Shown: positions 1 to 5,157 of the stretch, piece after piece
Numbering within the stretch: the stretch's first letter is position 1
Layout of the letters: the number at the start of each line of letters is the position of its first letter
Assembly: GCA_016783105.1 (NCBI GenBank)
Contig: JADHXF010000095.1
Span: 1-5,157, forward strand
Reading direction: 5' to 3'
DNA from: Dehalococcoidales bacterium
GTDB taxonomy: Bacteria > Chloroflexota > Dehalococcoidia > Dehalococcoidales > RBG-16-60-22
Length of the DNA: 5,157 nt
The notes under the pieces: model-generated
The model's database searches: none
What the model was told of the DNA's origin: nothing
Seen by the model: the letters and a program-made list of their open reading frames with translations, nothing else
Program-made: the position numbers and the translations under genes

Positions 1-1047
1 CAGCCTCCGGTACTGCTCCGAACGGGAGTCAGGTATGAGTTTATTTAGCGACGTTAAATCATGCGGCTTCAGCAGCAGGATATCCCGGCTGTCCAGACCG
101 AAGATAGCGATTCTTCCCTGACTCTCATTCTCAGCCAGAAAGACGTTTACTTTTTGCCAGACATCAGGCGGGGCGAACGGTAGTTTCTGTACCTGAAATA
201 GTGAGGCCAGCCCGTTTAAAATTCCGTCCATCTTTTTCGCCGGTAGGCCGCGAACCAGTCTGTGCGGGGGCAGGATAACCAGGCCGGGGTCAGCGAAATC
301 AACGAGCTCCATCATTACGAAATCGAACCCTTCATCCCCGTGAGATTTCGCCAGTTTCTTGCGTTGCTCCCGATGGTAAGCCAGAGCGCTTTCATAGCGG
401 TGGTGCCCATCGGCAATATAGAGGGGCTGATGGGCCAGATGCTGCCGTAATTGAGCCAGCGTCTCCGCTTCACTGATGGCCCATAGGACGTGTTTTTCAC
501 CGCTGTCGGTATTGAAATGAATTACCGGTTCGTCCTTCTCCCCGGCTGCCAGCGCTGAAGCGATTATTTTATGGCGGTCTTCAAAGAGGGCCATAATGGA
601 ACTGGTATCAGCCTGGAGCGCGCGCAATAACCTGAGCCGGTCACTCTTAGGATTGGCCAGCGTACCTTCGTGAGGGCGTATCACCCGACTTTCCCACTCT
701 TCCAGCCTGACCAGCGTGATAATCCCCCTTCTCCGGTATTCCTGACCCTGATACCGAAAATGGTGGTCGTGCAGGTAAACGGCCGGTGTTTCCTCAGCAG
801 TGAGAATCCCCTGAGCAAGCCACCGGGTCAACGTAGCTGCGGCCCGGGTGTATTTATTCTCCGCAGCGGTATCCTGAGGCAGCTCCCGCGTATGCTCAAG
901 CTGAATGAAATTGTGTTCACTGCGCTCGTAGAGTTCCGACTGCATATGCGGAGGTATGATATCGTAAGGCGGGCAGATTACCTGTGCCAGGTCGCTTATT
1001 ATCGCCTGGTTATAACGGACACCACGAAAAGGATGAATATCAACCAT
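1..1047 (-). CDS. DUF1015 family protein, C-terminus cut by window edge
   Basis: The reverse strand is open from an ATG at 1047 to base 1 without a stop, giving 349 residues; family members are, from memory, a little over 400 residues, so the C-terminal part lies outside the window. Motifs typical of DUF1015 appear in order: HPFRGVRY at residues 5-12, ICPPYDII at 24-31, HNFIQLE at 45-51, RPHEGTLANPKSDR at 124-137, IADGHHRYESAL at 211-222, and ILPPHRLVRGL at 258-268. The ADGHHRYE block is the strongest family signature. The start is supported by an AGGA about 9 bases upstream and by the N-terminal HPFRG motif falling at the expected place. The gene is divergent from the MBL hydrolase and has a promoter candidate of its own. 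The family has no firmly established biochemical role that I know of; it is sometimes labelled SerC-like or kinase-like from context, and I do not endorse either. The family call is confident, the function unknown. Confidence 0.9.
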   Translation of the reverse strand, partial: MVDIHPFRGVRYNQAIISDLAQVICPPYDIIPPHMQSELYERSEHNFIQLEHTRELPQDTAAENKYTRAAATLTRWLAQGILTAEETPAVYLHDHHFRYQGQEYRRRGIITLVRLEEWESRVIRPHEGTLANPKSDRLRLLRALQADTSSIMALFEDRHKIIASALAAGEKDEPVIHFNTDSGEKHVLWAISEAETLAQLRQHLAHQPLYIADGHHRYESALAYHREQRKKLAKSHGDEGFDFVMMELVDFADPGLVILPPHRLVRGLPAKKMDGILNGLASLFQVQKLPFAPPDVWQKVNVFLAENESQGRIAIFGLDSRDILLLKPHDLTSLNKLIPDSRSEQYRRL

Positions 1048-1100
1048 TAATGGAGTTCCTGCCTTGCTGGTGCTGGTAACATGATGGGGTAATCATATAT

Positions 1101-1130
1101 ATTTTAACGTATCCGGCACTCGTATAACAA
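1101..1130 (-). promoter_or_regulatory. Candidate sigma-70-like promoter of the DUF1015 gene
   Basis: On the reverse strand a -35-like TTGTTA (1125-1130) and a -10-like TAAAAT (1101-1106) are separated by 18 bases. Transcription would start near 1094 and leave a leader of about 47 bases before the ATG at 1047. Each hexamer differs from consensus, and the AT-rich stretch around 1095-1106 offers other -10 choices, so the exact position is uncertain. Confidence 0.45.
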
Positions 1131-1140
1131 GCCTCCTTCC

Positions 1141-1169
1141 TTGAGCAGAACCGCGCATAATGGTAAAAT
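1141..1169 (+). promoter_or_regulatory. Candidate sigma-70-like promoter of the MBL hydrolase gene
   Basis: TTGAGC (1141-1146) and TAAAAT (1164-1169) are spaced by exactly 17 bases, the optimum for a housekeeping sigma factor. Transcription would begin near 1176. This is downstream of the ATG at 1160 and about 55 bases upstream of the GTG at 1232, so the promoter, if real, excludes the longer reading of the gene. Confidence 0.55.
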
Positions 1170-1221
1170 TCGTAGTCGGCGTCAGTGAAGGCTGGCGCTT
1201 CTCATTATTAAGATTGATACT

Positions 1222-1225
1222 GGAG
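1222..1225 (+). promoter_or_regulatory. Ribosome binding site that decides the MBL start
   Basis: GGAG lies 6 bases before the GTG at 1232. The alternative ATG at 1160 has no comparable purine-rich site at the right distance, because CCGCGCATA precedes it. This favours initiation at 1232. Confidence 0.6.
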
Positions 1226-1231
1226 CGCACT

Positions 1232-1858
1232 GTGATTATTAAATTGCTGGTCGTCGGGCCGCTGGCATCCAATTGCTATATTGTCGGCGATGAGGCCACC
1301 AGAGAAGGACTTATCATTGACCCGGCGGATGAAGCGGGGAACATCCTGCAGAGCGTTAAAGAACTTGGCCTGGAAATCAAACTCATTGTCCTCACCCACG
1401 GGCATTGCGACCACATCGCCGGGCTGAAAGAAGTGAAGGAGGCCACCGGGGCAAAAATCGCCGTCCACAGCGGTGATGCCGAATATCATGGGCAACAGGC
1501 TCTGGCGATGGCTCTCGCCTTCGGTCTCTATTGCCCGACTCCCCCACCCCCGGACAGGCTGCTCAAGAATGGAGACAGTATAGATATCGGCGGTCTTCAT
1601 TTCGAGGTGATTCACACGCCCGGCCATTCGCCCGGCAGCATCTGCCTGCTCGGAAACGGTGTCCTCTTCAGCGGCGACACCCTTTTCAATTACGGTATTG
1701 GCCGCTACGACCTGCCCGGCGGGGATTACGCGCAGCTAATGAATAGCCTTCAGGTAAGCCTGATGGCTCTGCCTGACGAGACCGTCGTGTATCCCGGGCA
1801 CGGCCCGAAGACGACAATTGGAGCGGAAAGACGGAGCAATCCTTTTCTGCAGGGTTAA
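1232..1858 (+). CDS. MBL-fold metallo-hydrolase, glyoxalase II / YcbL-like
   Basis: This encodes a 208-residue single-domain metallo-beta-lactamase-fold hydrolase, probably cytoplasmic, with a two-metal site. The ligand set is complete: THGHCDH at residues 55-61 (H56, H58, D60, H61), H132 in HTPGHSPGS, D149 in FSGDTLF and H190 in YPGHGP. The N-terminus IIKLLVVGPLASNCYIVGD is the usual opening of small glyoxalase II-like proteins. That is why I start at the GTG (1232) rather than the in-frame ATG at 1160, which would add 24 residues with no family resemblance and overlaps the likely -10 element. Length fits the small YcbL-type group, which lacks the C-terminal helical domain of classical glyoxalase II. 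Hydrolysis of S-lactoylglutathione or another thioester is possible, but substrate cannot be read from sequence; the call stops at hydrolase. It is probably monocistronic, ending at the convergent hairpin. Confidence 0.93.
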   Translation: MIIKLLVVGPLASNCYIVGDEATREGLIIDPADEAGNILQSVKELGLEIKLIVLTHGHCDHIAGLKEVKEATGAKIAVHSGDAEYHGQQALAMALAFGLYCPTPPPPDRLLKNGDSIDIGGLHFEVIHTPGHSPGSICLLGNGVLFSGDTLFNYGIGRYDLPGGDYAQLMNSLQVSLMALPDETVVYPGHGPKTTIGAERRSNPFLQG

Positions 1859-1889
1859 AAATAAGGCGGAGGCTGTGCCTCCGCCTTAT
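1857..1889 (-). terminator. Hairpin terminator between convergent genes (hppA side stronger)
   Basis: A perfect 13-bp stem (1861-1873 with 1877-1889) closes a 3-base loop. On the reverse strand it is followed by TTTT (1860-1857), and the foot of the stem is itself A/T, so it resembles an intrinsic terminator for hppA, 35 bases past its stop. On the forward strand the sequence after the stem is GGATTTCCCC, a weaker tract, but the stem begins only 2 bases after the MBL stop and may end that transcript as well. Confidence 0.8.
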
Positions 1890-1923
1890 GGATTTCCCCT
1901 AAGTTGGGAATTACATCTTCGCT

Positions 1924-3936
1924 TTACAGATTCACCAGCGTAATGAAGACAGGGCCGAAGATGACCGCCACTTTACCAACCAGCTTGATGAGTATATTCA
2001 GAGATGGCCCGGCCGTATCCTTGAACGGGTCACCGACCGTATCGCCGATAACGGCTGCCTTATGCGCCTCGCTGCCCTTGCCGCCGTAGTTTCCGGCTTC
2101 GATGAATTTCTTCGCATTGTCCCAGGCACCGCCAGCATTGGCCATCATCACCGCCATCAGGAAACCGGTGAGCAGCGACCCGACAAGCAGCCCCGCCACC
2201 GCCTCCGGACCGAGGGTAAAGCCGAGAATAAGCGGCACGGCCAGCACCAGGATGCCAGGCAGCATCATTGATTTTAAAGCTCTCTTGGTGGCGATATCCA
2301 CGCAGGCCACGTAATCGGGCTTGGCCGTCCCTTCCATCAGCCCCTTTATCTCCCGGAACTGCCTCCTTACCTCATTGACGATAGCAAAACTACCAGACCC
2401 CACGCCACGCATTGCCAGGGCGCAGAAGATAAAGGTGAGCATGCCGCCAATCAGCACTCCGGTGATAACCGCCACATTGGTCAGACTGGCCACTTCAATT
2501 TTGGCAACCGCAAAGTAGGTAGCCAGCCAGGCCAGGGAGGCCAGAGCCGCCGAGGCGATGGCAAATCCCTTGCCCAGCGCCGCCGTGGTATTGCCCACCG
2601 AGTCGAGAGCCTCACAGCGCTCCCTTACTTCTTTGCCCAGACCGGCCATCTGGGCAATGCCGGCCGAATTATCGGCAATCGGCCCGTAGCAGTCCATTGC
2701 CAGCAGCATTCCCAGATTGACGATCATGCCCATAGCAGCGATGGCGATGCCCAGCAGACCGCCGAAAACGTAGGCCAGCACTGTGGCTATCGCCACGAGC
2801 AGGATTGGTATCACCGTGCTCATCAGGCCGCTGGCAATGCCCTCGATAATGGTCACCGCCGCTCCGCTCTCCGCTGCCTGAGCTATCTTTTTCGTTGGTT
2901 TGTGCTCCGCCGATGTGAAATATTCCGTTGCCAGGGCGATAAGGAAGCCGGCGATGAGACCGGATATCAGCGCCCAGAAAAGTCCGAGCTCGCCGACGTA
3001 AAACCAGATAATCAGGCCGCTGGCGATTATCATCAGTGCGTTGCTCACATATACGCCCCGGTTCATGGTGGCATGTGCCCGGGCAATCTGCTTCTCAAAG
3101 TCGGCTTCAACTTCTTTCGGCCTGACCGAGAGAGCGCCGATAATGGAAACCACGATGCCGACCCCGCTCAATGCCAGGGGCAGGAGCATACCTTTTACCG
3201 CACCGAGAACGATGACTCCCAGCACCATTGAGGCGGCAATTGCTGAGACATAAGATTCATACAGGTCAGAGCCCATGCCGGCCACATCACCCACATTATC
3301 GCCAACGTTATCGGCAATCACCGCCGGATTTCGCGGGTCGTCCTCCGGGATACCTTTCTCCACCTTGCCCACCAGGTCGGCGCCGACATCCGCACTCTTG
3401 GTGAAGATGCCGCCCCCCGCCCTTAAAAACAGGGCCACTGACGATGCCCCGAAGGCAAAGCCCAGCCAGACGTGGCTGTCCTCCCAGATAAAGGCAACGA
3501 TGGCAAGGCCGAGCAGCCCCAGCCCAACGACGCAGAAACCCATCACGGCGCCGCTGGAGAAGGCGATTTTCAGCGCTCTGGCCCAGCTGCCGATGGCGGC
3601 ATTGGCCGTTCTGGCATTCGCCAGGGTGGCGATGTTCATCCCCAGCCATCCCGCCAGCGCCGAGGTAAAAGTGCCGCAGAGGTAGGCGATGGCGACATAT
3701 GGTTTCGGGTCAATGAATACCGCCAGGATGATGAATACCACCACGGTGAAGATGGCCAGGGTGAAGAATTCGCGGCGCAGAAAGGCCATCGCTCCCTGCC
3801 GGATGGCATGGGAGATTTCACGCATTTTCTCATTCCCCGGGCTCTCGCGTAAAATCGTGGCCACCAGATAGGCAACGAAACCAAGAGCCAGCACGCCCGC
3901 CAGAATAATCAGTATACGCAGAACCATTGCATCCAT
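1924..3936 (-). CDS. hppA: Membrane-bound ion-translocating pyrophosphatase, K+-dependent type
   Basis: This 670-residue integral membrane protein hydrolyses cytoplasmic pyrophosphate and pumps H+ and/or Na+ outward across the membrane. The length is normal for bacterial members, and hydrophobic segments run throughout, in keeping with the family's 15-17 helices. Active-site motifs are intact: DVGADLVGKVE (183-193), the DNVGDNVGD acidic loop (209-217), NAGGAWDNAKK (600-610) and GDTVGDPFKDTAGPSLN (631-647). In GNTTAALGKG (448-457) the positions that separate the subfamilies are A452 and G455; K+-independent enzymes have Lys and Thr there, so K+ dependence is expected. E227 in SDLYES occupies the bacterial position of the ion-gate glutamate rather than the plant one; this does not settle Na+ versus H+. 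The ATG at 3936 has an excellent AGGAGGT (3944-3950) 7 bases upstream. The gene appears monocistronic, with its own promoter and a hairpin in its leader. Confidence 0.97.
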   Translation of the reverse strand: MDAMVLRILIILAGVLALGFVAYLVATILRESPGNEKMREISHAIRQGAMAFLRREFFTLAIFTVVVFIILAVFIDPKPYVAIAYLCGTFTSALAGWLGMNIATLANARTANAAIGSWARALKIAFSSGAVMGFCVVGLGLLGLAIVAFIWEDSHVWLGFAFGASSVALFLRAGGGIFTKSADVGADLVGKVEKGIPEDDPRNPAVIADNVGDNVGDVAGMGSDLYESYVSAIAASMVLGVIVLGAVKGMLLPLALSGVGIVVSIIGALSVRPKEVEADFEKQIARAHATMNRGVYVSNALMIIASGLIIWFYVGELGLFWALISGLIAGFLIALATEYFTSAEHKPTKKIAQAAESGAAVTIIEGIASGLMSTVIPILLVAIATVLAYVFGGLLGIAIAAMGMIVNLGMLLAMDCYGPIADNSAGIAQMAGLGKEVRERCEALDSVGNTTAALGKGFAIASAALASLAWLATYFAVAKIEVASLTNVAVITGVLIGGMLTFIFCALAMRGVGSGSFAIVNEVRRQFREIKGLMEGTAKPDYVACVDIATKRALKSMMLPGILVLAVPLILGFTLGPEAVAGLLVGSLLTGFLMAVMMANAGGAWDNAKKFIEAGNYGGKGSEAHKAAVIGDTVGDPFKDTAGPSLNILIKLVGKVAVIFGPVFITLVNL

Positions 3937-3949
3937 ACTCTAGACCTCC

Positions 3950-3965
3950 TGAGATACGACTCTCA
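3950..3965 (-). other. Small stem-loop touching the hppA Shine-Dalgarno
   Basis: TGAGA (3950-3954) and TCTCA (3961-3965) form a 5-bp stem with a 6-base loop in the hppA leader. In the mRNA its 3' arm ends on the first A of the AGGAGGT ribosome binding site. It is short and could be chance, but its position directly beside the ribosome binding site is notable. Confidence 0.3.
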
Positions 3966-3970
3966 ACATT

Positions 3971-4001
3971 AAAAAAGAAGGCAGGCCCACAACCGCCTTC
4001 T
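3971..4001 (-). terminator. Intrinsic terminator or attenuator in the hppA leader
   Basis: On the reverse strand GAAGGC (from 4000) pairs with GCCTTC (to 3977), with an extra T-A pair at the foot, and GG/CC pairs across a bulge can extend the stem. The 3' arm runs straight into TTTTTT (3976-3971), the form of a rho-independent terminator. It lies about 80 bases past the translin stop, so it could end the thiD2-translin transcript. It also lies downstream of the best hppA promoter candidate and 34 bases before the hppA start, so hppA transcripts from that promoter must read through it. No U-tract follows on the forward strand. Confidence 0.72.
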
Positions 4002-4044
4002 ATAATTTCACTTCATTGTTGTTCGCTTGCTCACTGATGATGCT

Positions 4045-4073
4045 AGTTTAGCGCATTTTCCGACTACGGTCAA
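4045..4073 (-). promoter_or_regulatory. Candidate sigma-70-like promoter of hppA
   Basis: On the reverse strand TTGACC (4068-4073, five of six to consensus) and TAAACT (4045-4050, four of six) are separated by exactly 17 bases. The -35 begins only 7 bases after the translin stop codon. Transcription from about 4038 would give a leader of roughly 100 bases containing the terminator-like hairpin at 3971-4001. Confidence 0.55.
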
Positions 4074-4080
4074 TGAGCAA

Positions 4081-4722
4081 TTACTTTTTATCTCCTCTTA
4101 TTTGTTCCAGCCTGTTTTCCAGGTCTTTCTGCCTCATGATAAGCGTGAGGTCGCTGCGCGTTTTCTCCAGCACACCGCGAACCATATCGGTGGTGCGCCT
4201 GAGCCCGCCGGTAATGGCGTCGGGGAAGTCAATGGTTACCAGAACGCTGTAGACATCGTCCATTACCCGCAGCAGTTCCTCGCCCCTGGATACATCGTCC
4301 CGCCTCATGCTGTCCAGCAGGTAACGCCTCAATTCTCCCACCGCCTCCCCCAGCCCGTTCAGGTAAGCGGCGTTATCAATGCCCAGTTCCTCAGGAGAAG
4401 GCATCGGCTTTCCGTTTACCACAGAGAGAAGAAGGCTTCCCTCGGCATATTCCTTCTGCGCATCTCTGAAAAAGCCGGTGTTACTCAGTGCATTATAGTC
4501 GGCCACCGTCTGTTCCGTTTCGCTAAGCAATCTTCGAGCCGTCTTCAGTAGTTCCACCGCCCGCTCGAACTCCTGCCGGTGCACGGCACGAATCGCCTGA
4601 CTGCAGTTTCGAATCACCTCGCGACAGCCGGGCAATACTTTCTCCCTGGCCGCGTCCAGTTCGGTGAAATCGCGCCTTACCTGTTCGGCAATATCTTCCA
4701 GATTATCACTTATCCCGCTCAC
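4081..4722 (-). CDS. Translin family protein
   Basis: This encodes a 213-residue, almost wholly helical soluble protein resembling the translin/TRAX family. Supporting segments are the N-terminal helix with CSQAIRAVHRQEFERA (40-55), DAQKEYAEGSLL (87-98), PSPEELGIDNAAYLNGLGEAVGELRRYLL (a stretch from 109 to 136), MDDVYSVLVTIDFPDAITGGLRR (from 154 to 176) and TRSDLT near 188-193. In eukaryotes translin and TRAX form the C3PO endoribonuclease; archaeal and scattered bacterial homologues exist with unclear roles. E91, E94, E130 and D155/D156 are acidic residues in segments comparable to the TRAX catalytic region, but I cannot confirm an active site by eye. The start is GTG (4722), supported by GAGGT 6 bases upstream and by family-like length. 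It lies 42 bases downstream of the ThiD2-like gene, so the two are probably co-transcribed. Some homologues are mislabelled haloacid dehalogenase; no HAD motif (DxDxT) is present here. Confidence 0.8.
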   Translation of the reverse strand: MSGISDNLEDIAEQVRRDFTELDAAREKVLPGCREVIRNCSQAIRAVHRQEFERAVELLKTARRLLSETEQTVADYNALSNTGFFRDAQKEYAEGSLLLSVVNGKPMPSPEELGIDNAAYLNGLGEAVGELRRYLLDSMRRDDVSRGEELLRVMDDVYSVLVTIDFPDAITGGLRRTTDMVRGVLEKTRSDLTLIMRQKDLENRLEQIRGDKK

Positions 4723-4750
4723 TTTGTTACCTCTACCTGTTCGTTTATCT

Positions 4751-4771
4751 GGCGTGCACCTCTGTCACGCC
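4751..4771 (-). other. Intercistronic stem-loop over the ThiD2-like stop codon
   Basis: GGCGTG (4751-4756) and CACGCC (4766-4771) form a 6-bp, GC-rich stem with a 9-base loop; the stop codon of the upstream gene is within it. No U-tract follows on either strand, so it is not an intrinsic terminator. It could affect coupling or mRNA stability between the two genes, or be chance. Confidence 0.3.
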
Positions 4772-5157
4772 ACCAGCCGGCCCAGCAATTCTTTCTCTAT
4801 CGTGTATAGCGAGAAGCGGGCCTGTTTGTACTTCTCCGAATTCAGAGTCGTTTCCGGCAGTTTGGCCATTTCTTCCATAACCCGCAGCGACTCCTGCACC
4901 CGCCGCGAGTTGGCAATAACCACCGCCGCCAGGTCCTTCTGCCTGGCTTCACCCGGCACCTCAAGGTCTTTGCCCACGTCGCCGGCGGCGTCCCTGGCCT
5001 GAATGAACTGCTGCTCCAGCGCCAGCTCGACTCTCACCAGCCCGTGGCGCAGGTTTTTTAAACTCTGGCTCAGGTCACCACTGTTGAGTACCAGACGGCT
5101 GACTTCTTCCAGGACACGCAGGCCCTCACCAATGCGGTTAAGATTGGCGTCAATGAT
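4765..5157 (-). CDS. ThiD2-like HMP-phosphate kinase domain protein, 5' end cut by window
   Basis: The frame is open from the right edge to a TGA at 4765, giving 130 residues. A GTG at 5037 is an internal codon, not the start, because family-like sequence continues upstream to the edge. The first visible residues, IIDANLNRIGEGLRVLEE, match the opening of the domain found at the N-terminus of some thiamine-phosphate synthases (ThiD2, an alternative hydroxymethylpyrimidine-phosphate kinase), so only a few residues should be missing. Other family-like blocks are LKNLRHGL (33-40), ARDAAGDVGKDL (54-65), ANSRRVQESLRVMEE (82-96) and RFSLYTIEKEL (114-124). The protein ends right after this domain, with no ThiE barrel following, so it is a standalone version. 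It would phosphorylate HMP-P in the cytoplasm for thiamine synthesis. Residues 4-44 and 82-121 look like an internal duplication. It is probably co-transcribed with the translin gene. Confidence 0.75.
   Translation of the reverse strand: MIDANLNRIGEGLRVLEEVSRLVLNSGDLSQSLKNLRHGLVRVELALEQQFIQARDAAGDVGKDLEVPGEARQKDLAAVVIANSRRVQESLRVMEEMAKLPETTLNSEKYKQARFSLYTIEKELLGRLVA
4858..5148 (-). repeat. Internal protein-level duplication in the ThiD2-like gene
   Basis: ANLNRIGEGLRVLEEVSRL (residues 4-22, bases 5092-5148) and ANSRRVQESLRVMEEMAKL (82-100, bases 4858-4914) share 10 of 19 residues by my count, including A-N-x-x-R, E and LRV-x-EE. At nearly the same offset (77 to 78 residues) KxxRxxLxxxE recurs at 34-44 and 111-121. 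The similarity is in protein and not obvious in DNA, so it is ancient. Confidence 0.65.

Noticed and set aside
670..1050. 126-residue forward frame opposite the DUF1015 gene
   Set aside because: It lies antisense to conserved DUF1015 motifs and shows no family resemblance.
1532..1560. Proline run (PTPPPPD, residues 102-108) in the MBL hydrolase
   Set aside because: A Pro-rich segment before the DRLL..GD block is, as I recall, common in this family; it does not look like an insertion or repeat expansion.
1208..1627. 139-residue reverse frame opposite the MBL gene
   Set aside because: It is antisense to the metal-binding motifs of a well-supported gene and has no recognisable domain.
3275..3685. 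Long open frames antisense to hppA
   Set aside because: They are low-complexity, Pro/Ala/Ser-rich translations opposite a strongly conserved gene, with no family resemblance; they are shadows of GC-rich codon use.
4001..4006. Forward-strand TATAAT just after the leader hairpin
   Set aside because: No -35-like element lies 16-18 bases upstream (the hairpin is there) and no forward gene follows it.
4027..4551. 174-residue forward frame opposite the translin gene
   Set aside because: The reverse strand encodes a recognisable family in full with a ribosome binding site; the forward translation resembles nothing known and crosses the hppA promoter region.
1..5157. Search by eye for CRISPR arrays, insertion sequence ends, tRNA or rRNA genes, and riboswitches such as a TPP element
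   Set aside because: No spaced direct repeats, transposase fragments, tRNA-like folds or recognisable TPP riboswitch motifs were seen; any upstream leader of the thiamine gene is outside the window.

Overview
This window carries five protein genes on a bacterial chromosome fragment of roughly 55% GC, with short gaps and no RNA gene, CRISPR array or mobile element that I can see. The combination of a DUF1015 protein, a K+-dependent membrane pyrophosphatase, a translin-family protein and a standalone ThiD2-like domain protein suggests an anaerobic or energy-limited bacterium. The translin and ThiD2 proteins resemble what I remember of Chloroflexota (Dehalococcoidia) proteins, so that is my best guess. 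The taxon is inferred from protein style, not from a marker gene.

Layout: the left edge (1-1047, minus) holds the N-terminal 349 residues of a DUF1015 protein whose C-terminus lies outside the window. A 184-base divergent region (1048-1231) carries a promoter candidate in each direction. A 208-residue MBL-fold hydrolase (1232-1858, plus) follows; its start should be the GTG at 1232, not the upstream ATG at 1160. It converges on hppA (1924-3936, minus), and a perfect 13-bp hairpin separates the two genes. Upstream of hppA, a 144-base region (3937-4080) has a good sigma-70-like promoter and, between promoter and start codon, a terminator-like hairpin with six Us. Further right, also on minus, a ThiD2-like gene (4765-5157, 5' end cut by the window) is followed 42 bases later by a translin-family gene (4081-4722). 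These two probably form an operon that ends before or at the hairpin in the hppA leader.

Functionally this looks like ordinary housekeeping: pyrophosphate-driven ion pumping, a small metallo-hydrolase, part of thiamine synthesis, and an RNA/DNA-binding helical protein of unknown bacterial role. I found no multi-gene defence, mobile or biosynthetic system. The points most worth a second look are the hppA leader, the bacterial translin beside a thiamine gene, and the internal two-fold repeat in the ThiD2-like protein.
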